Shown here: positions 38,507 to 48,394 of the stretch, in pieces | How positions within the stretch are numbered: the first letter of the stretch is position 1 | How the letters are laid out: every line of letters begins with the position of its first letter | Assembly (NCBI RefSeq): GCF_015752205.1 | Contig: NZ_JADOVG010000005.1 | Span: forward strand, 124,001-188,000 | Direction of reading: 5' to 3' | Source: Polaromonas sp. CG_9.7 | Lineage (GTDB): Bacteria > Pseudomonadota > Gammaproteobacteria > Burkholderiales > Burkholderiaceae_C | DNA length: 64,000 nucleotides | Made by a program: the position numbers and the translations under genes | Notes under the pieces: model-generated | Databases searched by the model: none | Told to the model about the DNA's origin: nothing | Seen by the model: the letters and a program-made list of their open reading frames with translations, nothing else

Positions 38507-39309
38507 GCCGGGCTGCCGTGGTGCTTCTGGACGATGTCCGCTGCCCCACAGGCGGACCGATGAGCCTGCAGATCAAGCACCTGGAGATCAACCTGGGCGA
38601 ACGTGTTGCCATCGTCGGACCGAATGGCGCGGGCAAATCCACGCTGCTTCGCCTGATCAGCGGTTTTGTGCGCCCGGCCGCAGGGCAGGTGGTCGTGCTG
38701 GGCCGGTCGCTGGCCGTGCCCCTTTCGGCGCAAGGCATGCGCGCATTGCGCTGTGAAGTAGGCCAAATCATGCAGGACCTGCACCCGGTGGAGCGCTTGA
38801 GCGTCCTGGAAAATGTGCTGATCGGCTGCCTTGGCCGCACGCGCGGCTGGCGCGGCTGGACACGTTGCTTTGCGCCGCACGAGGTCGCGGCCGCAGAAAC
38901 AGCGCTGAGGGCTGTCGGCCTGATCCAGCGGGCCGGTACGCGCACCGACGCGCTGTCGGGCGGCGAACGCCAAAAAGTTGCCCTGGCCCGATTGCTGATG
39001 CAGCGGCCCCGCCTGATTCTTGCCGACGAGCCGACCGCCGCACTCGACCCGGCGGCAGCCCGCGAGGTCTGCCAACTGCTGGTCGAAGCCAGCGCGGGCG
39101 CGACTCTGGTTTGCGTCGTGCACAACCCTGCCCTGCTGCCCTTGCTGGCCAATCGCGTCATCGGCATGAAAAACGGCGGTATCGATTTCGACCTGCCAAT
39201 GGCCGAGTTGAACGGTTCTGGACTGGAGGCGTTTTACAGCCGCACAGAGCCTTGCCTGCAGGACACCGAGGCAAGGCAGCAGCTATCTGGAAACGCAGCG
39301 CTGATTTAA
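38503..39309 (+). CDS. PhnC-like ABC transporter ATP-binding protein
   Basis: This 268-residue ATPase has Walker A GPNGAGKST at residues 39-47, signature LSGGERQKVALARLL near 149, Walker B LILADEP near 170 and switch His in VVHNPALLP. The start overlaps the permease stop. An insert of charged residues GRTRGWRGWTRCFAPHE at about 108-124 is like the PhnC family. It ends the arsS operon and is followed by repeats. Confidence 0.88.
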   Translation: MSRAAVVLLDDVRCPTGGPMSLQIKHLEINLGERVAIVGPNGAGKSTLLRLISGFVRPAAGQVVVLGRSLAVPLSAQGMRALRCEVGQIMQDLHPVERLSVLENVLIGCLGRTRGWRGWTRCFAPHEVAAAETALRAVGLIQRAGTRTDALSGGERQKVALARLLMQRPRLILADEPTAALDPAAAREVCQLLVEASAGATLVCVVHNPALLPLLANRVIGMKNGGIDFDLPMAELNGSGLEAFYSRTEPCLQDTEARQQLSGNAALI

Positions 39310-39310
39310 A

Positions 39311-39367
39311 ACTCCTGAATTAATAGCTGCTTGATCCCGCTACATAAGCGCTAAAGCGCTATTTCAT
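39311..39367 (+). repeat. Long dispersed repeat copy after the phnC-like gene
   Basis: It starts ACTCCTGAATTAATAGCTGC as at 28993 and ends with AGCGCT-AA-AGCGCT (39347-39360), a compact hairpin. It lies in the 318-base gene-free gap before the 5-oxoprolinase gene end. Confidence 0.7.
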
Positions 39368-39425
39368 TCATAAATTTAAACTACTCAGATCGCTTTTCAG
39401 TTTAAAGCGCAATGAAGTCAGCCTC

Positions 39426-39548
39426 TGTCATCCCGGCCCCGGATCAAGCCCGGGGTTTCAGCACCTGGGAACCATGACTTCTCCCCAAACGGGGTCATGG
39501 ATTGCCCCGGATCAAGTCCGGGGCAGGCTCTTCAAGTCCGCAATGACA
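39426..39548. repeat. REP-like palindromic element
   Basis: This 123-base non-coding element has outer inverted ends TGTCAT (39426-39431) and ATGACA (39543-39548). Inside are three hairpins: CCCCGG/CCGGGG (39437-39455), CCCC/GGGG around AAAC (near 39483-39494), and GCCCCGGA/TCCGGGGC (39504-39524). The CCCGGATCAAG-type arms occur twice. It carries no transposase and resembles a REP/BIME-type mobile palindrome at a convergent gene junction, where it could also stop transcription. Confidence 0.7.
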
Positions 39549-39627
39549 AAAGAGATTACGGAGAGCTTCGAGGGAACTGAGTAATTGCCATAAATTTCAC
39601 GCGGGAAAGGCACCAGCCAACCGCGCG

Positions 39628-42600
39628 TCAAGGCTTGCCGAAGCCGCCGCCGCCCGGCGTGTGAATCTCGAATATGTCGCCTGGCCGCATCTCGGCCTGG
39701 CCGATATGCGCCAGTGCTTCGATTTGGCCATCGGCCCGCACCACAGTGTTTTGACCGACCTGCCCCGCCTCGCCGCCAGCCATGCCGAAGGCGCCGTGTT
39801 TTCGGCCGTTCGACAAGATGCTGGCCGTCATGGCTTCGAGGAACCTGACCCGGCGCACGCCACCATTGCCGCCGTGCCACTGGCCTGCACCGCCCGAACC
39901 CTGGCGAATCTCGTAGCTTTCCAGCCGCACCGGAAAGCGGAATTCCAGCACTTCCGGGTCGGTCAGGCGCGAGTTGGTCATGTGGGTCTGCACCACGCTG
40001 GTGCCGTCAAAGCCGTCACCCGCGCCGCTGCCACCCGAGATGGTTTCGTAGTACTGGTGCTGGTCGTTGCCGAAGGTGAAATTGTTCATCGTGCACTGGC
40101 TGGCGGCCATCACGCCCAGTGCGCCATACAGCGCGTTGGTGATGCAGCTCGACGTTTCCACGTTGCCCGCCACCACCGACGCCGGCGGGTTCGGGTTCAG
40201 CATCGAGCCCGCCGGGATGATCACTTTCAGCGGCTTGAGGCAACCGGCGTTCAGTGGAATGTCGTCATCGACCAGTGTGCGGAACACATACAGCACGGCG
40301 GCCATGCAGACCGCCGTCGGCGCGTTGAAGTTGTTGGTCTGCTGCGCCGACGTGCCGGTGAAGTCGATCTCGGCGCTGCGCTTGTCTGTGTCGACGCGAA
40401 TCGCCACCTGGATCTGCGCGCCGTTGTCCAGCGGCAGCGTGAACGCACCGTCTTTCAAGCGCGTGATGACGCGGCGCACCGACTCTTCGGCGTTGTCCTG
40501 CACATGGTTCATGTAGGCCAGAACCACATCCAGGCTGAATTGCGCGACCATCTTGCGCAGTTCCTGCACGCCTTTTTCATTGGCGGCAATCTGGGCTTTC
40601 AGGTCGGCCATGTTCTGGGCCGGGTTGCGTGACGGGTATTCGCCGCTTTCCAGCAGCGCCACCATTTCGGCCTCGCGCAACACGCCACGGTCCACCAGCT
40701 TGACGTTGTTGATCTGCACGCCTTCTTCTTCGATGCGCGTGGAAAACGGCGGCATCGAACCTGGCGTGATGCCGCCAATGTCGGCATGGTGGCCACGGCT
40801 GCCAACGTAGAACGTGGGCTCGGCGGACTCATTCAGGTACACCGGCGTGATGACGGTGATGTCAGGCAGGTGCGTGCCGCCGTGGTAGGGGTCGTTCAGC
40901 ACATAGACATCGCCGGGCTGCATCTTGCCGGCGTTCTCGCGGATCACGGTCTTGATGCTCTCGCCCATCGAGCCCAGGTGCACCGGCATGTGCGGTGCGT
41001 TGGCGATCAGGTTGCCTTCGGTATCGAACAGCGCGCAACTGAAGTCCAGCCGCTCCTTGATGTTGACCGAGTAGGCCGTGTTTTGCAGCTGCAGCCCCAT
41101 CTGCTCGGCAATGTTCATGAACAGGTTGTTGAACACCTCCAGCAGCACCGGGTCGACCGTCGTGCCAACTGCAAATTTGATAGCGCGCGGCACCCGCCGG
41201 TCAAGCACCAGGTGGTCAAACGACGTCAGATTCGCTTCCCAGCCGGGCTCGACCACGGTGGTGGCGTTCTGCTCGGCAATGATGGCCGGGCCGGCAATGG
41301 TGTCGCCCGGCTGCAGGTCTTCGCGCACGACCAGCGCGGCATCCAGCCACTGGCCGCCCGAATACATGCGCACGGTTTCACGGCGAGGCACCTCACGCGG
41401 CGCATGCACCGCGTGGCGCGGCTCGGCGGGTGCATCGCCCGCCACCACCGCCTCGACCGACACGGCTTCGACGACCAGGCCCTTGCCTTGCATCAGGAAG
41501 GCAAAGCGCTGGCGATAAGCGGCTTCGAAACCGGCTTCGATCTGCGGCAAACTGCCAAACGGCACGATCAGCGCCGAGTCGCTGCCGTCGTAACGCACAT
41601 GCACGCGCTGATGCGTGGTGATGGCGCCCGTGCTGACCTGCTGGCGCTGCAGTTCGGCTTCGGCCGTGGCGGCCAGCGTCTTGAGTGCGTCGGCAATCTC
41701 GGGCAAGGCAGCGTCTGTCAGCTTGAGTTCCACCGCCTGCTCGCGAATCACGTTCTGGTCGGCCAGCCCCATGCCGTAGGCGCTCAGGACACCGGCCAGC
41801 GGATGCACAAACACCTTGGTCATGCCCAGCGCATCGGCCACCAGGCAGGCGTGCTGTCCGCCCGCGCCGCCAAAACACTGCAGCGTGTAGCGCGTCACGT
41901 CGTAGCCGCGAGCGACCGAAATTTTCTTGATGGCGTTGGCCATCTGCTGCACGGCGATGTTGATGAAGCCCTCGGCCACGTCCTCGGCGCTGCGGCCGGT
42001 TTGCACAGCCAGATCGCCGAACTTTTCATGCACTGCTTCAAGGCTTAGTGATTCATTGGCCTGCGGCCCAAACACCTTGGGAAAGTAGCGCGGCTGGACC
42101 TTGCCGACCATCACGTTGGCGTCGGTCACGGCCAGCGGCCCGCCGCGCCTGTAGCTGGCCGGGCCGGGGTTGGCGCCGGCGCTTTCGGGCCCGACGCGAA
42201 AGCGCGCGCCATCAAACGCCAGCACCGAGCCACCGCCGGCCGCCACGGTATGGATGCTCATCATCGGCGCGCGCATGCGCACGCCGGCCACCTGGGTTTC
42301 AAACTCGCGCTCGAATTCGCCGGCGTAGTGCGACACGTCGGTCGATGTGCCGCCCATGTCAAAACCGATCACCTTTTCAATGCCCGCAATCGCCGCCGTG
42401 CGCGCCATGCCGACGATGCCGCCGGCGGGGCCACTCAAAATCGCGTCTTTTCCCTGGAACGCATGCGCGTCACTCAAGCCGCCCGAGGACTGCATGAAGA
42501 ACAGCTTCACGCCGGGCATTTCGGCCGCCACCTGCTCGACATAGCGGCGCAGGATGGGCGACAGATACGCATCAACCACGGTGGTGTCGCCCCGGCTGAC

Positions 42601-43218
42601 GAACTTCATCATCGGGCTGGTTTCATGTGAGGTGCTGATCTGCGTGAAGCCCACGTCCCGGGCAATACGTTTGGCGGCTTTTTCATGGTCGGTGAAGCGG
42701 TAGCCGTGCATGAAGACGATCGCAACACTGCGCAGCCCTTTCTGGTATTGTTCCAGCAGCTCTTCTTTCAATAGCGCTTCGTCCAGTGGCTGCAGTACGC
42801 CACCCTGCGCGCTGACGCGCTCCTGGGCTTCAACCACGGCGCTGTAGAGCAGCTCGGGCAGCACGAGGTGGCGGTCAAACAGGCGCGGACGGTTCTGGTA
42901 GGCGATGCGCAGCGCATCCCTGAAACCCCGGGTGGTGACCAGCAGCGTCGGCTCGCCCTTGCGCTCCAGCAGTGCATTGGTGGCGACCGTGGTGCCCATC
43001 TTCACGCACTCCACCACCTCGGCACTGACCGGTTCGCCGGCCTTCAAGCCCAGCAGGTGGCGAATGCCGGCGACGGCCGCGTCGCGGTATTGCTCGGGGT
43101 TTTCGCTCAGCAGTTTGTGCGTGACCAGCGAGCCGTCAGGGCGCTTGCCGACCACATCGGTGAATGTGCCGCCCCGGTCTATCCAGAACTGCCAGCGCTT
43201 GGTGCCATTTTTTTCCAT
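39628..43218 (-). CDS. oplAH: 5-oxoprolinase / hydantoinase, fused HyuA-HyuB
   Basis: This 1196-residue ATP-dependent enzyme opens 5-oxoproline to glutamate, or a related hydantoin. The HyuA half (about 1-690) has the ATP motif [13 protein letters not shown] near residue 12, [26 protein letters not shown] and [13 protein letters not shown]. The HyuB half (about 700-1190) has [20 protein letters not shown]-type residues and a C-terminal [11 protein letters not shown]. The one-chain form is like eukaryotic OPLAH. The linker DNA (41167-41190) resembles a degenerate dispersed repeat. It follows its probable regulator by 41 bases and stands opposite a dipeptide importer. Confidence 0.92.
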   Translation of the reverse strand: MEKNGTKRWQFWIDRGGTFTDVVGKRPDGSLVTHKLLSENPEQYRDAAVAGIRHLLGLKAGEPVSAEVVECVKMGTTVATNALLERKGEPTLLVTTRGFRDALRIAYQNRPRLFDRHLVLPELLYSAVVEAQERVSAQGGVLQPLDEALLKEELLEQYQKGLRSVAIVFMHGYRFTDHEKAAKRIARDVGFTQISTSHETSPMMKFVSRGDTTVVDAYLSPILRRYVEQVAAEMPGVKLFFMQSSGGLSDAHAFQGKDAILSGPAGGIVGMARTAAIAGIEKVIGFDMGGTSTDVSHYAGEFEREFETQVAGVRMRAPMMSIHTVAAGGGSVLAFDGARFRVGPESAGANPGPASYRRGGPLAVTDANVMVGKVQPRYFPKVFGPQANESLSLEAVHEKFGDLAVQTGRSAEDVAEGFINIAVQQMANAIKKISVARGYDVTRYTLQCFGGAGGQHACLVADALGMTKVFVHPLAGVLSAYGMGLADQNVIREQAVELKLTDAALPEIADALKTLAATAEAELQRQQVSTGAITTHQRVHVRYDGSDSALIVPFGSLPQIEAGFEAAYRQRFAFLMQGKGLVVEAVSVEAVVAGDAPAEPRHAVHAPREVPRRETVRMYSGGQWLDAALVVREDLQPGDTIAGPAIIAEQNATTVVEPGWEANLTSFDHLVLDRRVPRAIKFAVGTTVDPVLLEVFNNLFMNIAEQMGLQLQNTAYSVNIKERLDFSCALFDTEGNLIANAPHMPVHLGSMGESIKTVIRENAGKMQPGDVYVLNDPYHGGTHLPDITVITPVYLNESAEPTFYVGSRGHHADIGGITPGSMPPFSTRIEEEGVQINNVKLVDRGVLREAEMVALLESGEYPSRNPAQNMADLKAQIAANEKGVQELRKMVAQFSLDVVLAYMNHVQDNAEESVRRVITRLKDGAFTLPLDNGAQIQVAIRVDTDKRSAEIDFTGTSAQQTNNFNAPTAVCMAAVLYVFRTLVDDDIPLNAGCLKPLKVIIPAGSMLNPNPPASVVAGNVETSSCITNALYGALGVMAASQCTMNNFTFGNDQHQYYETISGGSGAGDGFDGTSVVQTHMTNSRLTDPEVLEFRFPVRLESYEIRQGSGGAGQWHGGNGGVRRVRFLEAMTASILSNGRKHGAFGMAGGEAGQVGQNTVVRADGQIEALAHIGQAEMRPGDIFEIHTPGGGGFGKP

Positions 43219-43259
43219 GAGGTGCCTAGAGGGTAAAAAGGGTGAAGGGATTGAGTGGA

Positions 43260-43808
43260 CTAAAGGCTGGCAGCCGAGCGCGCCGCCTGGTCGTAAATGC
43301 CCGACAGCAGGCGCAACAGGCGTGCCAGCTCGCCGATGTCGCGGTTCAGTCCGTCGTCGGCATTGAGGGCATTGATCAGGCAGGACTCGCGGATCTCGCG
43401 GTAGCGGTTCACGTGGTCCAGCCCCATCTCGGTGCAGGCATAGGTCACGTCCTTGCCGCTTTTGTTTGAGATCACCACACCCAGGTTTTGCAGTTTCTTG
43501 AGCGAATAGTTGATCAAATGCGTGTCTTCGACATTCATGATGAAGCAGATGTCAGCCAGGCGCTTGTTGCGCGCGCGGTGCGTGACATGGTGCAGCACCA
43601 GCACGTCCAGCGGCGTCAGGTCCGGCAGGCCGGCCGCACTCATGCAGTGCACCACCCAGCGGTGAAAGGCATTGCCGGCCACGATCAGGCCAAACTCGAA
43701 CTCGCTCATCTCGGCGCTGCGCGGCGACACCAGGTGGGCCGACGAAACGATGGACGGCTTGCCGGGCGAAACACCAGCAGGCGCGGTGGCGACGGATTTT
43801 TTGACCAT
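43260..43808 (-). CDS. MarR-like winged-helix regulator of the oxoprolinase/peptide locus
   Basis: This is a 182-residue protein with a winged helix in the middle: [58 protein letters not shown]. This layout matches MarR-like, winged-helix DNA-binding proteins. The ATG at 43808 has a GGAG-like site; in-frame starts at 43829 and 43868 would add 7 or 20 residues and run into the operator region. It lies directly upstream of the 5-oxoprolinase gene and is divergent from the dipeptide ABC genes. Two matching palindromes lie in the divergent promoter. Confidence 0.8.
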   Translation of the reverse strand: MVKKSVATAPAGVSPGKPSIVSSAHLVSPRSAEMSEFEFGLIVAGNAFHRWVVHCMSAAGLPDLTPLDVLVLHHVTHRARNKRLADICFIMNVEDTHLINYSLKKLQNLGVVISNKSGKDVTYACTEMGLDHVNRYREIRESCLINALNADDGLNRDIGELARLLRLLSGIYDQAARSAASL

Positions 43809-43839
43809 GAACAAGCTCCGGGTTGGCATCTTTATTGCG

Positions 43840-43887
43840 TGAACAAATTGTAGGCAGTTAAAGCTCAATTCATCAACAATTTGTTGA
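43840..43887. promoter_or_regulatory. Twin palindromic operators in the divergent promoter
   Basis: TCAACAA-T-TTGTTGA (43873-43887) is a perfect palindrome. TGAACAAATTGTAGG (43840-43854) is a second, weaker copy; its reverse complement shares ACAATTTGTT with the first. The centres are 33 bases apart, close to three helical turns, which suits cooperative binding of two dimers. Likely bound by the adjacent MarR-like regulator. Confidence 0.65.
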
Positions 43888-44002
43888 CGTTTAGGGAAAA
43901 CACCAACCGACAGCGCACAAATGCGATTTACATTTACTTGTCATTTTTTCACCTTGAACGACGTTGCCTCATGAGCCCCGCCCTGCCTTTACCCACCGTC
44001 CC

Positions 44003-45868
44003 ATGCGCCTGAACGATCCGTCCACCCCCACCTCCCCGCTGCTGTCCGTTCGTTCTCTCGCAGTGGAATTCGAGGTCCCCGGCGGACGCTTTCGTGCGGT
44101 GGACGGCCTGAGTTTCGATGTCACGGCCGGGCGCACGCTGGCCATCGTTGGCGAGTCCGGTTCAGGCAAGTCCGTGACCTCGCAGGCCATCATGCGGCTG
44201 ACCGATTATTCGGGTGGAAAAATCGTGGCGGGCCAAGTGCTGTTCCAGTCGCCGGGCAGCGGGCTGCTGGACCTGACGCAAGCCAGCGATGACACGCTGC
44301 GCGCCATTCGTGGCAATGAAATTGCCATGATCTTCCAGGAACCGATGACGTCGCTGAACCCGGTGTTCACCATCGGCAACCAGATCGCCGAAACGCTGAT
44401 CCTGCACCAGGGCCTGAGCCCGTCGCAGGCGCGCGCACAAGCCCGCGCGCTGCTCGACAAGGTGCGCCTGCCCGATGCACAAAGGCTGCTCGACACTTAT
44501 CCCCATGCACTGTCCGGCGGCATGCGCCAGCGCGCCATGATTGCGATGGCGCTGGCCTGCCAGCCCGCGCTGCTGATTGCCGACGAACCAACCACGGCGC
44601 TTGACGTGACGATTCAGGCGCAAATTCTCAACATCATCCGCGAGCTTCAGCGCGACCTGAACACCGCTGTCATGTTCATCACGCACGACATGGGCGTGGT
44701 GGCGCAAATGGCCGACGACGTGGTCGTGATGTGGCGCGGCCGCCAGGTCGAGCACGGCTCGGTCGACCAGATTTTCAACGCGCCCCAACACCCCTACACG
44801 CGGGCCTTGCTGGCAGCCGTTCCCCGGCTGGGCAGCATGCGCGGCCAGGCCTTGCCCAAACGCATGCCGCTGACCGTGCTGGAAGGCGGCGAACTGCGAG
44901 AAACCGGCACCGAGCAACTCCAGGACACGGTCGACAAGCGCGCGCCCCTGCTGTCGGTCGAAAAACTCAGCACCCGCTTTGACGTGGCCCACAACCTGCT
45001 GGGACGTGCCACGCACCGCGTGCATGCGGTTGAAGCCGTCAGCTTTGAGATTTACCCGGGCGAAACCCTGGCGCTGGTTGGCGAGTCTGGCAGTGGCAAG
45101 TCGACCATCGGCAAGACCCTGCAGCAGCTGGTCGAATCAACCAGCGGCGCCATCCGTTTCAACGGCCATGACATCGCCACGCTGGGCGCTGCCGGCAAGC
45201 GGCAGCTGCGGCAAGACATCCAGTACATCTTTCAGGACCCGTTTGCCTCGCTTGATCCACGCAAGACGGTCGGCTTCAGCATCGCCGAGCCCATCCTTAC
45301 CCACCGCTTGCTGACCGACCCCAAAGCCATCGAGCGGCGCCTGACGGAATTGCTGGACTGCGTCGGCCTCAAGCCAGAGCACGCCAGCCGCTATCCGCAC
45401 GAATTTTCGGGTGGCCAAAGGCAGCGCGTGTGCATTGCCCGCGCACTGGCCTGCAATCCGAAACTGATCATCGCCGACGAATCCGTTTCGGCGCTCGACG
45501 TGTCGATCCAGGCGCAGATCATTGACCTGCTGATGGCCTTGCAGGCCGAGCGCGGCCTGTCCTACCTGTTCATCACGCACGACATGGCGGTGGTCGAAAA
45601 AATCAGCCACCGGGTCGCCGTGATGTACCTCGGGCAGATCGTCGAAATCGGCCACCGCCAGGACATTTTCGAAAACCCCCAGCATGCCTACACGCGCAAA
45701 CTGCTGGCGGCCGTGCCAGTGGCCGAGCCAGGCCGGCAGATTGATGCCCGCCTGGTCCATGGCGAAATCCCCAGTCCGGTGCGCCAGGTCGGCCAGGAGC
45801 CGGACATCCTGCAACTCGTCGACGTTGGCCCGGGCCACCGCGTGGCGCAGCCCGTCGCCGTGGCTTGA
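44003..45868 (+). CDS. Dipeptide/oligopeptide ABC transporter ATPase, fused DppD-DppF
   Basis: This 621-residue protein carries two ATPase domains. The first has Walker A GESGSGKS at residues 50-57, [13 protein letters not shown], signature [15 protein letters not shown] and Walker [13 protein letters not shown]. The second has GESGSGKST near 360, [29 protein letters not shown] and [12 protein letters not shown], and ends with the oligopeptide-type tail. The ATG at 44003 is chosen; a TTG at 43964 is in frame. It drives import together with the binding protein and permeases that follow. Confidence 0.9.
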   Translation: MRLNDPSTPTSPLLSVRSLAVEFEVPGGRFRAVDGLSFDVTAGRTLAIVGESGSGKSVTSQAIMRLTDYSGGKIVAGQVLFQSPGSGLLDLTQASDDTLRAIRGNEIAMIFQEPMTSLNPVFTIGNQIAETLILHQGLSPSQARAQARALLDKVRLPDAQRLLDTYPHALSGGMRQRAMIAMALACQPALLIADEPTTALDVTIQAQILNIIRELQRDLNTAVMFITHDMGVVAQMADDVVVMWRGRQVEHGSVDQIFNAPQHPYTRALLAAVPRLGSMRGQALPKRMPLTVLEGGELRETGTEQLQDTVDKRAPLLSVEKLSTRFDVAHNLLGRATHRVHAVEAVSFEIYPGETLALVGESGSGKSTIGKTLQQLVESTSGAIRFNGHDIATLGAAGKRQLRQDIQYIFQDPFASLDPRKTVGFSIAEPILTHRLLTDPKAIERRLTELLDCVGLKPEHASRYPHEFSGGQRQRVCIARALACNPKLIIADESVSALDVSIQAQIIDLLMALQAERGLSYLFITHDMAVVEKISHRVAVMYLGQIVEIGHRQDIFENPQHAYTRKLLAAVPVAEPGRQIDARLVHGEIPSPVRQVGQEPDILQLVDVGPGHRVAQPVAVA

Positions 45869-45923
45869 CGCCCCCGCTAGCGCTGGCCTCCTTTTCATTT
45901 TTCACACTTACTCAGGAAATCGC

Positions 45924-47438
45924 ATGAAGCTGAAAATCCTTTTAGCCACCACCAGCCTGGTGCTCACCTGCCTGGTGACGCCCGTCACCCACGCCGCCGG
46001 AACACTGACCGTGGCGCTGCACCAGGACCCGGGCAACTGGGACCCGATTGCCACTTTCCTGGTGTCCTGGGGCGCTGTCGGCAGCCAGGTGTTTGACGGC
46101 CTGATCATGCGCACGCCCGACATGAAGCTGGTGCCCGGCCTGGCGACCAAATGGGAGTTCCTGGACAAGAACACCAAGCTGCGCTTTACCCTGCGCCAGA
46201 ACGTCAAATTCCACAACGGCGAGCCCTTCGATGCCGAAGCCGTCAAATTCACATTTGACCGGCTGCTCGGCGAAGAGGGCAAAAAAGGCCCGCAGCAGTC
46301 CAACTACAACGCGATTGAAAAAGTCGTGATCGTCAACGCCACGACGGTTGACTTCATTCTCAAGAGTCCTGATCCGGTGCTGCTGACCAAGCTGGCAGGT
46401 TACGGCGCCATGATTGTTCCGCCCAAGTACATCAAGGAAAAAGGCAGCCAGTTCTTCGGCATGAACCCGGTCGGCACCGGCCCGTTCAAGTTCACCGAGT
46501 ACAAACCCAAGATCAGCCTGTCATTCGAGCGCAACAGCGCTTACTGGGGTGGCGCGCCCAAGCTGGACGAACTGGTTTACCGCTTCATCAGTGAGCCCGC
46601 GACCCAGGCGGCCGAACTGCAGTCGGGACGCCTGGATGTGGCCAACCAGATTCCGCTGGCGATGATCGAAACGCTCAAGAAAGACCCGCAGCTCACCGTT
46701 GCCAGCATGGATGGCCCGGTCGCGCTGGCGCTGCGCTACAACACGCAGCGCGGCATCATGAAGGATCCCGAGGTGCGCAAGGCGCTCACCATGGCGGTGG
46801 ACCGCGACACCATCATCAAGGTCATCCTGCTGGGCCATGCCAAGCCCATCGCCAGCTTCCAGGGCATGCTGTCGTTTGGCAACGACCCGGCGCTCAAGCC
46901 CCTGCCGTTCAACCCGACCCTGGCCAAGAGCATGCTGAAAAAAGCCGGCGTCAAGCCAGGCACACAGATCCAGCTCGACTTTCGCGGCCCCGACAGCAAC
47001 TTCCGCGAAGTGGCGCAGGCCGTCGCCGGCTACCTGCAGGCCGTCGGCATCACGGTGTCGCTAAAACCGTATGAAACCAATGTGCTGCTCAACGACATCA
47101 TCCCCAACGGCAAGACCGGCGAGATGTGGCAAAACCAGTGGGGCGGCTGGACGTTTGACTACGACAACACGGCCTACGCGATGTACTACACCAAGCAGCG
47201 CTGGAATCCGTATGACGACGACGCCAAACTCAACGCCCTGCTGCACACCCAGCGCAACACCTGGGACCAGGCGGTGCGCAAAACAACGCTCCATGAGATT
47301 GGCCGCTACGTGGCCGACCAGGCGCTGGAGATGCCGCTGTACAGCCTGAACACCACCTACGGACTGAACAAACGCGCCAAGAATCTTTCGCTGCCTGCCG
47401 ACGGCCGCTTCCGTTTTGTGGATGCCACCGTCGACTGA
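45924..47438 (+). CDS. Peptide ABC transporter periplasmic substrate-binding protein (family 5)
   Basis: This 504-residue receptor has a signal peptide MKLKILLATTSLVLTCLV cleaved near THAAG. SBP_bac_5 family stretches are present: LVPGLATKWEFLDKNTKLRF, RQNVKFHNGEPFDAEAVKFT and GTGPFKFTEYKP. The start has an AGGAAA ribosome site; longer in-frame starts would overlap the ATPase gene. Ligands in this family include dipeptides, glutathione and opines. The neighbouring oxoprolinase and M14 peptidase favour gamma-glutamyl or short peptides. Confidence 0.92.
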   Translation: MKLKILLATTSLVLTCLVTPVTHAAGTLTVALHQDPGNWDPIATFLVSWGAVGSQVFDGLIMRTPDMKLVPGLATKWEFLDKNTKLRFTLRQNVKFHNGEPFDAEAVKFTFDRLLGEEGKKGPQQSNYNAIEKVVIVNATTVDFILKSPDPVLLTKLAGYGAMIVPPKYIKEKGSQFFGMNPVGTGPFKFTEYKPKISLSFERNSAYWGGAPKLDELVYRFISEPATQAAELQSGRLDVANQIPLAMIETLKKDPQLTVASMDGPVALALRYNTQRGIMKDPEVRKALTMAVDRDTIIKVILLGHAKPIASFQGMLSFGNDPALKPLPFNPTLAKSMLKKAGVKPGTQIQLDFRGPDSNFREVAQAVAGYLQAVGITVSLKPYETNVLLNDIIPNGKTGEMWQNQWGGWTFDYDNTAYAMYYTKQRWNPYDDDAKLNALLHTQRNTWDQAVRKTTLHEIGRYVADQALEMPLYSLNTTYGLNKRAKNLSLPADGRFRFVDATVD

Positions 47439-47470
47439 CACGTTTTTTGATCTGACAGGTTGCCAACACC

Positions 47471-48394
47471 ATGAGTGGATTTCTTATCAAGCGACTGCTG
47501 CAGGCGATCTTCGTCGTGCTGGTGGTGGTCCTGTTTGTGTCTTATGCCGTGCGCCTGTCAGGCGATCCGGCGCTGATGCTGAGCCAGGGGGCTGGAAGCG
47601 TAACGGAAGAAGACCTGCAGAACATCCGCACCGGCCTGGGGCTGGACCGTCCATTCCTGGTGCAGTACGGCGACTTTCTGGGCGGCGCCGTACGGGGCGA
47701 CTTTGGACAGAGCTTCATGGGCGGAACGCCGGTGGCGCGGCTGATAGGCGACGCGCTGCCCGCCACGCTGGCGCTGGCCTTTGTCTCGCTGCTGCTGTCG
47801 ATCGTGGTGTCGGTGCCGATGGGCATCAAGGCCGCCGTCAACAAAGGCAAAGGCGTTGACCAGTTCATCCGCATCATCTCGCTGGTGGGGCTGTCGTTTC
47901 CCAACTTCTGGCTCGCCATCATGCTGGTGCTGCTGCTGTCGATCACATTTCCCTTGCTGCCGCCTTCGGGCTGGGACGGGCCCATCAGCCTGGTCTTGCC
48001 GGCGCTGACCATGGCGATCATCCTCTCAGCCACCAACGTGCGGCTGGTGCGCACCGCCATGCTGGAAACGCTGTCAGCGCAGTACATCATGGTGGCGCGC
48101 AGCAAGGGGCTGCGGGAACGCGTTGTGCTCTATAAGCATGCGCTGCGCAATTGCGCCATTCCCCTGATCACCTACATCGGCCTGCAGTTCGGCAACCTGA
48201 TTGGCGGCTTGGTCGTGGTGGAAAAAGTTTTTAACTGGCCCGGGCTCGGCACGCTGGCCTTTGACGCCATCGCCAACCGGGACTACCCGGTCCTGCAAGG
48301 CACCGTCACCGTACTGGCCGTGATCATTGTGGCGGTGAACCTGCTGGTTGACATTGCTTACGGGCTGGTCGACCCCCGCATTCGCAACAAATGA
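47471..48394 (+). CDS. Peptide ABC transporter permease (DppB type)
   Basis: This 307-residue permease has six membrane segments, the N-terminal FLIKRLLQAIFVVLVVVLFV, and the family motif near the C-terminus YKHALRNCAIPLITYIGLQF and GLVVVEKVFNWPGLG. The EAA-type ATPase contact is SAQYIMVARSKGLRERVVLY. It overlaps the next permease by ATGA. Confidence 0.93.
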   Translation: MSGFLIKRLLQAIFVVLVVVLFVSYAVRLSGDPALMLSQGAGSVTEEDLQNIRTGLGLDRPFLVQYGDFLGGAVRGDFGQSFMGGTPVARLIGDALPATLALAFVSLLLSIVVSVPMGIKAAVNKGKGVDQFIRIISLVGLSFPNFWLAIMLVLLLSITFPLLPPSGWDGPISLVLPALTMAIILSATNVRLVRTAMLETLSAQYIMVARSKGLRERVVLYKHALRNCAIPLITYIGLQFGNLIGGLVVVEKVFNWPGLGTLAFDAIANRDYPVLQGTVTVLAVIIVAVNLLVDIAYGLVDPRIRNK

